Shown: piece by piece, positions 8,491-17,469 of the stretch | Position numbering within the stretch: the first letter of the stretch is position 1 | How the letters are laid out: every line of letters begins with the position of its first letter | Assembly: GCF_021647475.1 (NCBI RefSeq) | Contig: NZ_JAKIUR010000003.1 | Coordinates: forward strand, 27,515 to 91,514 | Origin: Lutibacter sp. | Lineage (GTDB): Bacteria > Bacteroidota > Bacteroidia > Flavobacteriales > Flavobacteriaceae | DNA length: 64,000 nucleotides | Reading direction: 5' to 3' | Position numbers and translations under genes: made by a program | Notes under the pieces: model-generated | What the model was told of the DNA's origin: nothing | Seen by the model: the letters and a program-made list of their open reading frames with translations, nothing else | Databases searched by the model: none

Positions 8491-10035
8491 ATGGCTATAG
8501 GAAAAAACGATCAACTTTTTTTATTAGTTAAATCGCTTTCAAAATCTGAAAAAAGACAATTTAAGGTTTATGCAGGTAGGTTAGGAGGAAATGTAAAAGC
8601 TAATTTCATGTTGCTTTTTAACTTGTTGGATAAAAGCGATACCTATAATGAATTGCAAATTTTGCAAAAAACCTCTATAAAAAAACAGCAAATATCTAAT
8701 GCAAAAGCTCATTTATATAAACAAATTTTAATTAGTCTTAGACTTAATCCCGTTCATCAAAATATTAGATCTCAAATTAGAGAACAGTTTGATTTTGCTG
8801 CAATTTTATATAGCAAAGGGTTGTATAAACAAAGTTTAAAACTTTTAGAAAAAGCTAAAGAAATAGCTATTATAAATAGTGAAAATAATTTAGCATTTGA
8901 AATTGTTGAATTTGAAAAAGTAATAGAATCACAATATATTACACGTAGTTTAAGCAATAGAGCTGATGAACTTACACACCAAGCTAAAGATTTAAACATA
9001 AAAAATACTAGAAGTAGTAAATTATCAAATTTATCTTTACAATTATATAGTTTAATGCTTAAACAAGGTTATGTTAAAAATAATGATGATGTTTTATTTG
9101 TTACTAATTATTTTAAAAAACGACTTCCATCGTATAAAATTTCAGAATTAAGTTTTAGAGAAAAACTTTTTTTGTACAAAGCTTATTTATGGTATCATTT
9201 AATTTTACAAGATTTTGTAAAGAGTTATAAATACTCTCAAAAATGGGTGGATTTATTTGATGAAGATCCAAAAATGAAAATCCAAAATCCTGTTTTTTAT
9301 TTAAAAGGAATAAATTATTTATTAGAATCATTGTATTTAATTAAGCATAAAACAAAATTTATTCAGGTTATTAATAAATTGGAGTATGAGATAGAAAATG
9401 AACTAATTGCCATAAATGAAAACACAAAATCTTTAATTTTTTTATATTATAACCAAAGTAAACTTAACCAGTATTTTTTAGAAGGAAAATTCACAAAAGG
9501 ACTCTCATTTGTTTCTTTTTTAATTGATGAAATTCCAAAGTATAATCCTTTAATTGATGCACATCATGTTATGGTTTTTTATTACAAAATTGCATCGATG
9601 TATTTTGGTGCGGGAGATTATAAATTGTGCATTTATTATCTAAATAAAATTATTAATAATAAGGAATTAAAAATGCGAGAAGATTTACTTTGTTTTTCAA
9701 GAATTTTAAACTTAGTAGCTCATTATGATGCAGGAATTGATTTTAATATTGAAACTTTAATTGTTTCTACCTATAAGTTTTTACTTAAAATGGATAATTT
9801 GCAACAAGTTCAACGTAAAATGATTTCTTTTTTGAAAAAATTGAGTCAAATTTATCCACAGGAATTAAAAAAAGCATTTATAGAATTACATGAAGAATTA
9901 AAAAAATTAGAAAACCATCCTTATGAAAAACGTGCATTTTTATATTTAGATATTATTTCTTGGCTTGAAAGTAAAATTAAAAATAAATCTGTAGAACAAA
10001 TTATCCAACAGAAAGTAAAATTATTAAATAAGTAA
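8491..10035 (+). CDS. Conserved Flavobacteriia helical (TPR-like) protein of unknown function
   Basis: A 514-residue, Lys- and Leu-rich, apparently all-helical cytoplasmic protein with no signal peptide or membrane segment. The N-terminal block (about residues 1-110, starting MAIGKNDQLFLLVKSLSKSEKRQF) looks like the most conserved part. Later segments such as LYSKGLYKQSLKLLEKAKEIA and FGAGDYKLCIYYLNKII have the alternating small/aromatic pattern of tetratricopeptide-like helix pairs. It is transcribed divergently from leuA and is upstream of, and parallel to, the ilv leader, so it separates the two branched-chain operons. I do not recognise a specific function; a scaffolding or protein-interaction role is only an inference from the fold type. 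Confidence 0.72.
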   Translation: MAIGKNDQLFLLVKSLSKSEKRQFKVYAGRLGGNVKANFMLLFNLLDKSDTYNELQILQKTSIKKQQISNAKAHLYKQILISLRLNPVHQNIRSQIREQFDFAAILYSKGLYKQSLKLLEKAKEIAIINSENNLAFEIVEFEKVIESQYITRSLSNRADELTHQAKDLNIKNTRSSKLSNLSLQLYSLMLKQGYVKNNDDVLFVTNYFKKRLPSYKISELSFREKLFLYKAYLWYHLILQDFVKSYKYSQKWVDLFDEDPKMKIQNPVFYLKGINYLLESLYLIKHKTKFIQVINKLEYEIENELIAINENTKSLIFLYYNQSKLNQYFLEGKFTKGLSFVSFLIDEIPKYNPLIDAHHVMVFYYKIASMYFGAGDYKLCIYYLNKIINNKELKMREDLLCFSRILNLVAHYDAGIDFNIETLIVSTYKFLLKMDNLQQVQRKMISFLKKLSQIYPQELKKAFIELHEELKKLENHPYEKRAFLYLDIISWLESKIKNKSVEQIIQQKVKLLNK

Positions 10036-10078
10036 TTTTTTTCTAGTTTCAAAAAAAGTTCATATTTAACCTATTAAG

Positions 10079-10120
10079 ATGAAACATCAAATTATAAATA
10101 TTATTTTACAACGGAAATAG
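10079..10120 (+). CDS. Putative ilv leader peptide (13 residues, Ile/Leu-rich)
   Basis: A short ORF ATG..TAG encodes MKHQIINIILQRK. Five of its 13 codons specify Ile or Leu (ATT ATA, ATT ATT TTA), clustered as in classical attenuator leader peptides. It sits 35 bases before a terminator hairpin and upstream of ilvD. CCTATT just before the ATG and AATAGG at the stop codon could pair around the ORF. Ribosome stalling at the Ile codons is the presumed sensing step. Confidence 0.6.
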   Translation: MKHQIINIILQRK

Positions 10121-10154
10121 GAACGATATTAAATAAATTATAAAATTTAAAACT

Positions 10155-10187
10155 AAAGCCTGTATCTAATTAAATACAGGCTTTTTT
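10155..10187 (+). terminator. Attenuator terminator upstream of ilvD
   Basis: A perfect stem GCCTGTAT (10158-10165) / ATACAGGC (10174-10181), extended by AAA/TTT, with an 8-base loop and six T residues after it. It lies between the leader peptide and ilvD, 195 bases before the ilvD ATG, so it cannot end the upstream gene alone without also controlling ilv transcription. The downstream stretch 10188-10381 is AT-rich; a weak pairing GGACA (10302-10306) / TGTCC (10325-10329) is the only further structure seen. Confidence 0.72.
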
Positions 10188-10381
10188 AGTAGATTAATCA
10201 TAGTAAAAAAAAGATTATAAATATTTAATATTCAATAACATAAATAAAAATTACACAAAGTGGATGTTGTAGAAAAAGAAATTAAAAAACTTAAAAAGAA
10301 TGGACAGTAGTTAAATTTGCTGCTTGTCCTAAATAATTTGGTTAATACAAAATAAATAAACTCTAAAAATTATAGTTAATA

Positions 10382-12058
10382 ATGCAACTAAATAAATATA
10401 GTAAACGCGTTACACAAGATCCAAATCAGCCTGCTGCACAAGCCATGCTTTATGGTGTTGGATTAACTGAAGACGATTTAAAAAAACCGCAAATAGGCAT
10501 AGCCAGTACAGGTTTCGATGGGAATACTTGTAATATGCACCTTAATAATTTAGCGGCTAAAATAAAATTCCACGTCAACCAAAAAGAATTAGTAGGATTA
10601 ATGTTTCACACCATAGGTGTAAGTGATGGTATTTCTATGGGAACAAGTGGTATGAATTATTCTTTACCTTCTCGTGATGTAATAGCCGATTCTATTGAAA
10701 TTGTCATGAACGCCCAAAGTTATGATGGTTTGGTAACTGTGGTAGGTTGCGATAAAAATATGCCAGGAGCTTTAATTGCGATGTTGCGTTTAAACAGACC
10801 TGCTATTTTGGTTTATGGAGGCACTATTGCTTCAGGAAATTATAAAGGTAAAAAGCTAGATATAGTTTCAGCTTTTGAAGCTTTGGGCGAAAAAAATGCT
10901 GGAAAAATAAGTGATGATGAATATAAAGAAATTATAAAAAAAGCTTGTCCTGGTGCGGGTGCTTGTGGTGGTATGTACACTGCAAATACTATGTCTTCTT
11001 CAATTGAGGCCTTAGGTTTTTCACTTCCTTTTAATGCATCACTACCTGCCGAACATCCTGATAAAAATAAAGAAACACGCTTAGTTGCAGATGCTATTGA
11101 TAATCTTATAAAATTAGATTTAAAACCCTTAGATATTATTACCAAAAAATCTCTTGAAAACGCTATTTCAGTGGTTATTGCTTTAGGAGGATCAACAAAT
11201 GCAGTACTTCATTATTTAGCGATAGCTAAAGCTGCTGGAATAAAATTTGAATTAAAAGATTTTCAAAGAATAAGTGATAAAACACCTGTTTTAGCCGATC
11301 TTAAACCAAGCGGTAAATATTTAATGGAAGATGTACACGGTATTGGTGGCACACCAGCCGTAATGAAATATCTTTTAAATAATGGCTATTTACACGGTGA
11401 TTGTATGACAGTAACCGGAAAAACTATAGCCGAAAATTTAGCAGCTATTAATTCTATGGAATTTGAACAAAAAGTTATTCATAATATTGAATCAGCTATA
11501 AAAAAGACAGGACATCTTCAAATACTAAAAGGATCTATAGCACCAGACGGCTCAGTAGCAAAAATTACAGGTAAAGAAGGTATTATGTTTAAAGGAAAAG
11601 CCAAGGTTTTTAATAGCGAACAAGCTGCCAATGATGGCATTTCAGGAGGATTAGTAGAAAAAGGTGATGTTATTGTTATTAGATATGTTGGTCCTCGTGG
11701 AGGTCCGGGTATGCCAGAAATGCTTAAACCGACTTCTATGATTATGGGTGCAGGTTTGGGTAAATCGGTAGCTTTAATTACTGATGGACGATTTTCTGGT
11801 GGAACACATGGTTTTGTGGTAGGTCACATTACACCTGAGGCACAAGATGGTGGCTCAATAGCTTTAATAAAAGATGGAGATGAAATTACCATTGATATAG
11901 CTAAACATCGCATTGATTTAAATATTTCTGAAACTGAATTCAAAACTAGAAAACAAGCTTGGGTAAAACCCAATTTAAAAGCTAAAAAAGGAATTTTATA
12001 CAAATATGCTAAAACTGTTTCAACAGCCTCTCAAGGTTGCGTAACCGATGAATTTTAA
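10382..12058 (+). CDS. ilvD: Dihydroxy-acid dehydratase
   Basis: A 558-residue iron-sulfur dehydratase that converts 2,3-dihydroxy-isovalerate and 2,3-dihydroxy-3-methylvalerate to the 2-oxo acids of valine and isoleucine. Expected cluster cysteines are C50 (GNTCNMHL), C123 (VGCDKNMPG) and C195 (PGAGACGGMYT). The C-terminal region with GPRGGPGMPEML and TDGRFSGGTHGFVVGH closes the active site. It is the first structural gene after the attenuator, and ilvB begins 3 bases after its stop. The length is normal for the IlvD family. Confidence 0.96.
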   Translation: MQLNKYSKRVTQDPNQPAAQAMLYGVGLTEDDLKKPQIGIASTGFDGNTCNMHLNNLAAKIKFHVNQKELVGLMFHTIGVSDGISMGTSGMNYSLPSRDVIADSIEIVMNAQSYDGLVTVVGCDKNMPGALIAMLRLNRPAILVYGGTIASGNYKGKKLDIVSAFEALGEKNAGKISDDEYKEIIKKACPGAGACGGMYTANTMSSSIEALGFSLPFNASLPAEHPDKNKETRLVADAIDNLIKLDLKPLDIITKKSLENAISVVIALGGSTNAVLHYLAIAKAAGIKFELKDFQRISDKTPVLADLKPSGKYLMEDVHGIGGTPAVMKYLLNNGYLHGDCMTVTGKTIAENLAAINSMEFEQKVIHNIESAIKKTGHLQILKGSIAPDGSVAKITGKEGIMFKGKAKVFNSEQAANDGISGGLVEKGDVIVIRYVGPRGGPGMPEMLKPTSMIMGAGLGKSVALITDGRFSGGTHGFVVGHITPEAQDGGSIALIKDGDEITIDIAKHRIDLNISETEFKTRKQAWVKPNLKAKKGILYKYAKTVSTASQGCVTDEF

Positions 12059-12061
12059 TAT

Positions 12062-13795
12062 ATGAAAACACTAAATAAAACATTAACAAAAGAAAAACCT
12101 AAAACAACCATTAAAATGTCCGGAGCTGAAGCGGTAATAAATTGTTTGTTAGCAGAAGGAGTAGATTTGGTTTATGGTTATCCTGGCGGAGCAATTATGC
12201 CAGTTTATGACGAATTGTTTAAATACAAAAGTAAATTGCATCATGTATTAACTCGTCATGAGCAAGGTGCTACACATGCCGCTCAAGGATTTGCACGCGT
12301 TACAGGTAAAACCGGAGTTGTTTTTGCAACTTCAGGTCCTGGAGCTACTAATATTGTAACGGGTATTGCTGATGCTCAAATAGATTCTACGCCAATGGTC
12401 TGCATTACAGGTCAGGTTTCTTCTCATTTATTGGGGTCTGATGCTTTTCAGGAAACGGATATTGTAGGTATTTCAACACCTGTTACTAAATGGAATTATC
12501 AAATTACAAAAGCAAGTGAAATTCCTGAAATATTGGCAAAAGCTTTTTATATCGCAAAATCTGGTCGTCCTGGTCCGGTTTTAGTGGATATTACTAAAGA
12601 TGCACAATTTGGAGAATTGGACTTTTCCTATAAAAAATGTAAAAAAATCAGAAGTTATAAAGCCATTCCAAAATTTAATATTGAAAAAATAAAAGAGGCT
12701 GCTACACTTATAAATAGTGCAAAAAAACCTTTTATTGTTTGGGGACAAGGTGTAATATTAGGTAAAGCTGAAAAAGAATTTAAAAACTTTATTGAAAAGA
12801 CGGATATTCCTTCTGCGTCAACAGTGCTAGGTCTATCAGCTCTTGAATCAAAGCACCGGTTAAATGTAGGTATGGTAGGTATGCACGGTAATTATGCACC
12901 TAATGTTTTAACTAATGAATGCGATGTTTTAATTGCTATTGGGATGCGTTTTGATGATAGGGTTACAGGTAATTTGAATATGTATGCTAAACAGGCTAAA
13001 ATTATTCATTTTGAAATAGATCCTTCTGAAGTAGATAAAAATGTTAAAACCGATGTTGCAGTTTTAGGTGATGTTAAAGAAACTCTTTCTGAAATAATCA
13101 ATTTAGTGGATAAAGCCAATCATAAAAATTGGTTAAATGAATTTACTAAACTATACGAAATAGAATATAAAACTATAATTAAAGATCAGTTTAATCCAAC
13201 TAAAAATGGATTAACTATGGGTGAAGTAATTAATAAAATTAATAAAGAAACCAAAGGTGACGCAATTATTGTTTCTGATGTAGGTCAACATCAAATGTTT
13301 GCCTGCCGTTATGCCGATTTTATCAAAACCAGAAGCAATGTTACTTCAGGAGGTTTAGGTACTATGGGATTTGCCTTGCCAGCGGCAATTGGAGCAAAAA
13401 TGGGAGTTCCAAATCGAGAAGTTATAGCGATAATTGGTGATGGAGGTTTTCAAATGACTATTCAAGAATTAGGTACAATTTTACAAACCAAGGCAGCAGT
13501 TAAAATAGTGGTGCTAAATAATAGTTTTTTAGGAATGGTTCGTCAATGGCAAGAGTTATTTTTTGATAAAAGATACGCTTCAACAGTAATGACTAATCCT
13601 GATTTTGTAAAAATTGCGGAAGGTTATGGAATTGAAGCAAATAGAGTAAGTAAAAGAAAGGATTTGGATAAAGCAATAAAGGCTATGATTGCTTCAAAAT
13701 CTTCTTATTTTTTAGAAGTTGTTATTGAATCAGAAGATAATGTTTTTCCAATGATACCAACAGGAGCAAGTGTTTCAGATATAAGATTAAGTTAA
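12062..13795 (+). CDS. ilvB: Acetolactate synthase large (catalytic) subunit
   Basis: A 577-residue ThDP-dependent enzyme that forms 2-acetolactate or 2-aceto-2-hydroxybutanoate. YGYPGGAIMPVYDEL and TRHEQGATHAAQG (with the ThDP-activating glutamate) mark the PYR domain. The central FAD-type domain follows, and IGDGGFQMTIQELGT starts the ThDP/Mg motif GDG-N in the PP domain. The next gene is the ilvN regulatory subunit, 3 bases later. The extra N-terminal 18 residues before MSGAEAVINCL are Lys/Thr-rich and may not all be needed; ATG 12062 follows ilvD directly. Confidence 0.96.
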   Translation: MKTLNKTLTKEKPKTTIKMSGAEAVINCLLAEGVDLVYGYPGGAIMPVYDELFKYKSKLHHVLTRHEQGATHAAQGFARVTGKTGVVFATSGPGATNIVTGIADAQIDSTPMVCITGQVSSHLLGSDAFQETDIVGISTPVTKWNYQITKASEIPEILAKAFYIAKSGRPGPVLVDITKDAQFGELDFSYKKCKKIRSYKAIPKFNIEKIKEAATLINSAKKPFIVWGQGVILGKAEKEFKNFIEKTDIPSASTVLGLSALESKHRLNVGMVGMHGNYAPNVLTNECDVLIAIGMRFDDRVTGNLNMYAKQAKIIHFEIDPSEVDKNVKTDVAVLGDVKETLSEIINLVDKANHKNWLNEFTKLYEIEYKTIIKDQFNPTKNGLTMGEVINKINKETKGDAIIVSDVGQHQMFACRYADFIKTRSNVTSGGLGTMGFALPAAIGAKMGVPNREVIAIIGDGGFQMTIQELGTILQTKAAVKIVVLNNSFLGMVRQWQELFFDKRYASTVMTNPDFVKIAEGYGIEANRVSKRKDLDKAIKAMIASKSSYFLEVVIESEDNVFPMIPTGASVSDIRLS

Positions 13796-13798
13796 GTT

Positions 13799-14317
13799 AT
13801 GGAAGAAAAACAAAATTTCACAGTATCGGTATATACCGAAAATAATATTGGATTACTCAATCGTTTATCTGCAATTTTTTTAAAAAGGCATATAAATATT
13901 GAAAGTATGACGGTAAGTCATTCCGAAATTGATCACGTACATCGGTTTACTTTTCTAGTGAATGTAGCGGAAACTTTAATAAAAAAAGTAGTGTTACAAT
14001 TAGAAAAACAAATTGAAGTTATTGGTGCTTTTTATCATACCGATGAAGAGGTTATTTATCAAGAAACTGCCATGTTTAAAATATCAACAAAATATATGTA
14101 TGATGAACGCATTCAAAATAAATTAAAACTTCGTAGAGCACATGTGGTTACCATAACAAAACAATATTTTGTAATTGAAACTACTGGTTTTAAGGAAGAT
14201 ATAGATAAAATGTACGATCGACTTAAACCTTATGGATTGCTACAATTTGTGCGTTCAGGACGAATTGCAATTACACGTCCAAAAATGGATATTTCAGAAA
14301 TATTATTAGAAAATTAG
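13799..14317 (+). CDS. ilvN: Acetolactate synthase small (regulatory) subunit
   Basis: A 172-residue partner of IlvB that provides valine feedback inhibition and raises catalytic activity. An N-terminal ACT domain (about residues 6-80, VSVYTENNIGLLNRLSAIF, with the expected ligand-side NIESMTVS segment) is followed by a second alpha/beta domain ending with the FVRSGRIAITRPK segment. It lies 3 bases after ilvB and 16 bases before ilvC. The length is close to IlvH-type small subunits (about 160-175 residues). Confidence 0.94.
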   Translation: MEEKQNFTVSVYTENNIGLLNRLSAIFLKRHINIESMTVSHSEIDHVHRFTFLVNVAETLIKKVVLQLEKQIEVIGAFYHTDEEVIYQETAMFKISTKYMYDERIQNKLKLRRAHVVTITKQYFVIETTGFKEDIDKMYDRLKPYGLLQFVRSGRIAITRPKMDISEILLEN

Positions 14318-14333
14318 AGTTAAAAAATATAAA

Positions 14334-15809
14334 ATGAAAAATTATTTTAATACACTTCCACTTCGTTTAAAATTAGAGCAATTAGGAACTTGTGAATTTA
14401 TGGATTCTTCAGAATTTGAAGAAGGAGTCCAAAAATTAAAAGGTAAAAAAATTGTAATTATTGGTTGTGGAGCACAAGGCTTAAATCAAGGTTTAAATAT
14501 GCGTGATTCTGGCTTAGACATTTCTTATACTTTACGTGATGCTGCAATTTCAGAAAAACGGCAATCGTATAAAAACGCTACAGAAAACGGATTTAAAGTT
14601 GGTAATTATAAAGAAATGATACCTACTGCAGATTTGGTAATTAATTTAACGCCAGATAAACAACATACACCTGTAATTAATGCCGTAATGCCTTTAATGA
14701 AAAAAGGAGCAACGCTTTCCTATTCTCACGGATTTAATATTGTGGAGGAAGGTATGCAAATTCGTGATGATATTACGGTGATTATGGTAGCTCCAAAATC
14801 TCCAGGATCAGAAGTTAGAGAAGAATATAAAAGAGGATTTGGCGTGCCAACATTAATTGCCGTGCATCCAGAAAACGATCCAAACGGAGATGGATTTGAA
14901 AAAGCAAAAGCCTATGCTGTTGGTACAGGTGCAGATAAAGCAGGTGTTTTGCATTCATCTTTTGTAGCTGAAGTAAAATCCGATTTAATGGGAGAACAAA
15001 CTATTTTATGTGGCGTTTTGCAAACAGCATCTATTTTAATGTTTGATAAAATGTTAGCTAAAAATATTGAAGCTGGTTTTGCTTCAAAGCTAATTCAAAA
15101 TGGATGGGAAACGGTAACCGAAGCTTTAAAGCATGGCGGAATTACCAATATGATGGATCGTTTATCTAATCCAGCAAAAATTAAAGCTTTTCAACTATCT
15201 GAAGAATTAAAGCAAATTATGCGTCCGCTTTTTCAAAAACATATGGATGATATTATGAGCGGTGAGTTTTCAAAAACGATGATGGAGGATTGGAATAATA
15301 ATGATGAAAATTTATTGAAATGGCGTGCTGAAACTGGTGAAACTGCTTTTGAAAAAACGCCTTCAACTTCCGAAGAAATTAAAGAACAAACCTATTTTGA
15401 TAATGCTACATTAATGATTGCTTTTGTAAAATCAGGAGTTGAATTAGCTTTTGAAACAATGACCGAAGCAGGCATTAAAGAAGAATCTGCTTATTATGAA
15501 TCGTTACACGAAGTACCTTTAATTGCAAACACTATTGCTCGTAAAAAACTATTTGAAATGAACCGAATTATTTCGGATACTGCGGAATACGGATGTTATT
15601 TATTTGACCATGCTTGTAAACCTCTTTTGAGTGATTTTATAAATAAAATAGATACTGATGTGATTGGTAAAAAATACAATGAATATGTTGATGCTAAAGT
15701 AGATAATGAAGAATTAATAGCTGTAAATGAAGCTATAAGATTCCATCCGATTGAAATAATTGGATATGAATTAAGGGCTTCTATGACTGCCATGAAAAAA
15801 TTAAATTAA
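14334..15809 (+). CDS. ilvC: Ketol-acid reductoisomerase, class II (long form)
   Basis: A 491-residue NADPH-dependent enzyme that isomerises and reduces acetolactate and acetohydroxybutyrate. The Rossmann motif GCGAQGLNQGLNMRDSG, followed by YTLRDAAISEKRQSY, gives the basic residues typical of NADPH-preferring enzymes. The length equals the E. coli-type class II protein, with the duplicated C-terminal knotted helical domain, rather than the 330-residue class I form common in most bacteria. It lies between ilvN and ilvA in the same operon. Confidence 0.96.
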   Translation: MKNYFNTLPLRLKLEQLGTCEFMDSSEFEEGVQKLKGKKIVIIGCGAQGLNQGLNMRDSGLDISYTLRDAAISEKRQSYKNATENGFKVGNYKEMIPTADLVINLTPDKQHTPVINAVMPLMKKGATLSYSHGFNIVEEGMQIRDDITVIMVAPKSPGSEVREEYKRGFGVPTLIAVHPENDPNGDGFEKAKAYAVGTGADKAGVLHSSFVAEVKSDLMGEQTILCGVLQTASILMFDKMLAKNIEAGFASKLIQNGWETVTEALKHGGITNMMDRLSNPAKIKAFQLSEELKQIMRPLFQKHMDDIMSGEFSKTMMEDWNNNDENLLKWRAETGETAFEKTPSTSEEIKEQTYFDNATLMIAFVKSGVELAFETMTEAGIKEESAYYESLHEVPLIANTIARKKLFEMNRIISDTAEYGCYLFDHACKPLLSDFINKIDTDVIGKKYNEYVDAKVDNEELIAVNEAIRFHPIEIIGYELRASMTAMKKLN

Positions 15810-15823
15810 TTTAACTTATTTGT

Positions 15824-17086
15824 ATGCCAACTGTTAAAAATAATAGCATTTCTCTAGAAAAAATATATAAGGCTCAACAAAATATTAGTGGTGTGGTAAT
15901 GCATACACCTTTACTTTTTATGAAAAATTTTTCAGAACAGTACAACGCTAATATTTATTTTAAACGAGAAGATTTGCAACAAGTCCGTTCGTATAAAATA
16001 AGAGGTGCTTTTAATAAAATTCAAGGTTTAAAAAAGGAGGAATTAATAAACGGAATTGTTTGTGCAAGTGCTGGAAATCATGCACAAGGAGTCGCTTTTG
16101 CTTGTAAAGAATTAAAAGTAAAAGGTACTATTTTTATGCCAGTAACTACACCTCATCAAAAGATAAATCAAGTGAAAATGTTTGGAGAAAATTATGTTGA
16201 TATTAAATTGGTTGGTGACAGTTTTGATGATAGTCAGCAAGCAGCAGAAGTATTTTGCACCAAAAACAAAAGTACTTTTGTGCATCCTTTTAATGATATT
16301 GATGTTATTGCTGGTCAAGGTACAGTTGGCTTAGAAATATTGAACGATAGCAAAACTAAAATTGATTATTTGTTTTTGCCTGTTGGTGGTGGCGGATTGG
16401 CATCGGGGGTTTCCAGCGTTTTTAAAATATTAAGTCCAAACACAAAATTAATTGGCGTTGAACCAAAAGGAGCTCCATCATTAACAACTTCTTTAAAAAA
16501 TAATAAAAATACCACATTAAATGAAATAGATAAATTTGTAGATGGAGCAGCGGTTATGAAAATGGGAGATATCACATTTGAATTTTGTAAAAATTTATTA
16601 GATGATGCAAAAACCATTAGTGAAGGTTTAATTTGTAGCACCATTTTAAAAGTGTATAATGAAAATGCTTTAGTAATTGAACCTGCTGGGGCTTTATCAA
16701 TAGCCGCCTTAGAAAAATATAAGGAAGAAATTAAAAATAAAACGGTTGTTTGTGTAGTAAGCGGTGGAAATAATGATATCACTCGAATGGAAGAAATGAA
16801 AGAGCGAGCTTTGTTATATCAAGGGTTGAAACATTATTTTATTATTAAATTTCCACAAAGAGCCGGAGCATTAAAAGAATTTGTAGTAGATGTTTTAGGA
16901 GAAAAAGATGACATTTCCTTTTTTGAATATACCAAAAAACATAATAGATCTAAAGGTCCGGCGGTGGTTGGAATTGAATTAGAATCTCCTTCAGATTTTG
17001 AACCTTTACTTAAAAGAATGAAGGAAAAAGGATTTTTAGGTGAATATTTAAATGATAAGCCATCGCTTTTTCAATTTTTGGTTTAA
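15824..17086 (+). CDS. ilvA: Threonine deaminase (threonine ammonia-lyase)
   Basis: A 420-residue fold type II PLP enzyme that makes 2-oxobutanoate from threonine for isoleucine synthesis. KREDLQQVRSYKIRGAFNKI carries the PLP lysine (SYK), ASAGNHAQGVAFA is the substrate loop and PVGGGGLASGV is the phosphate-binding glycine loop. The last 80-90 residues (FPQRAGALKEFVVDVLGE..) form a single ACT-like regulatory domain, shorter than the two-domain 514-residue E. coli enzyme. This supports allosteric control by isoleucine, though the catabolic TdcB type also exists. Last gene of ilvDBNCA. Confidence 0.93.
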   Translation: MPTVKNNSISLEKIYKAQQNISGVVMHTPLLFMKNFSEQYNANIYFKREDLQQVRSYKIRGAFNKIQGLKKEELINGIVCASAGNHAQGVAFACKELKVKGTIFMPVTTPHQKINQVKMFGENYVDIKLVGDSFDDSQQAAEVFCTKNKSTFVHPFNDIDVIAGQGTVGLEILNDSKTKIDYLFLPVGGGGLASGVSSVFKILSPNTKLIGVEPKGAPSLTTSLKNNKNTTLNEIDKFVDGAAVMKMGDITFEFCKNLLDDAKTISEGLICSTILKVYNENALVIEPAGALSIAALEKYKEEIKNKTVVCVVSGGNNDITRMEEMKERALLYQGLKHYFIIKFPQRAGALKEFVVDVLGEKDDISFFEYTKKHNRSKGPAVVGIELESPSDFEPLLKRMKEKGFLGEYLNDKPSLFQFLV

Positions 17087-17101
17087 TAACAATAACTGTA
17101 T

Positions 17102-17125
17102 AAAATGTTAATTATTTAACATTTT
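17102..17125 (+). terminator. AT-rich hairpin after the ilv operon
   Basis: A perfect 10-bp inverted repeat AAAATGTTAA / TTAACATTTT with a TTAT loop, 15 bases after the ilvA stop. The right arm ends in TTTT. It is a plausible terminator, though weak because it contains only one G-C pair per arm. Confidence 0.45.
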
Positions 17126-17469
17126 AATGTTGTCTAAATATTTTAATGTAATATTGTCCTAATGAAAATAATTAATATAAATACAACTGTAAAATATCCC
17201 AGTCGCTTTGCTGAGGTTTATCGCTGTACGTGCTAATACTATCGATTTTAAAAACAGTTTATTAATTTTCATTTTACCATTTTTATTTTGCAACTATCTT
17301 TTAACATAACATCTATTTTAAAACTAAATTTATTCAATTTAGAAATTATAGTTATACGTTTTTCTCCAAATCGCCGTCCCGTAAGGGCGTAATATTCTTT
17401 TGAAAACGATGCGTTCGTTTTCCAATTCAAAACATCAATTAAATTTTATTTAAACTAAAAACTAAAACA
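17126..17469 (+). other. Long structured leader region upstream of the arginine operon
   Basis: No protein gene of normal size is seen. A 24-codon ATG ORF (17162-17236, starts MKIININTTV) contains two CGC arginine codons. Farther down, CCC-GTAA-GGG (17378-17387) lies in a locally GC-rich patch with several CGN and AGG codons in one frame but no ATG. A perfect 8-bp hairpin GAAAACGA/TCGTTTTC with a TGCGT loop (17402-17422) lies 47 bases before the first gene. There is no clear terminator T-run. Regulation of the arg operon is suspected but not shown. Confidence 0.35.

Noticed and set aside
10261..10311. Small GTG ORF just before ilvD
   Set aside because: Lys/Val-rich, no relation to branched-chain amino acids and no sign of conservation that can be seen; probably chance.
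17341..17392. Arginine-rich reading frame as a leader peptide
   Set aside because: It has several Arg codons but no ATG or convincing start in frame, and no terminator follows; recorded only as part of the unexplained leader region.
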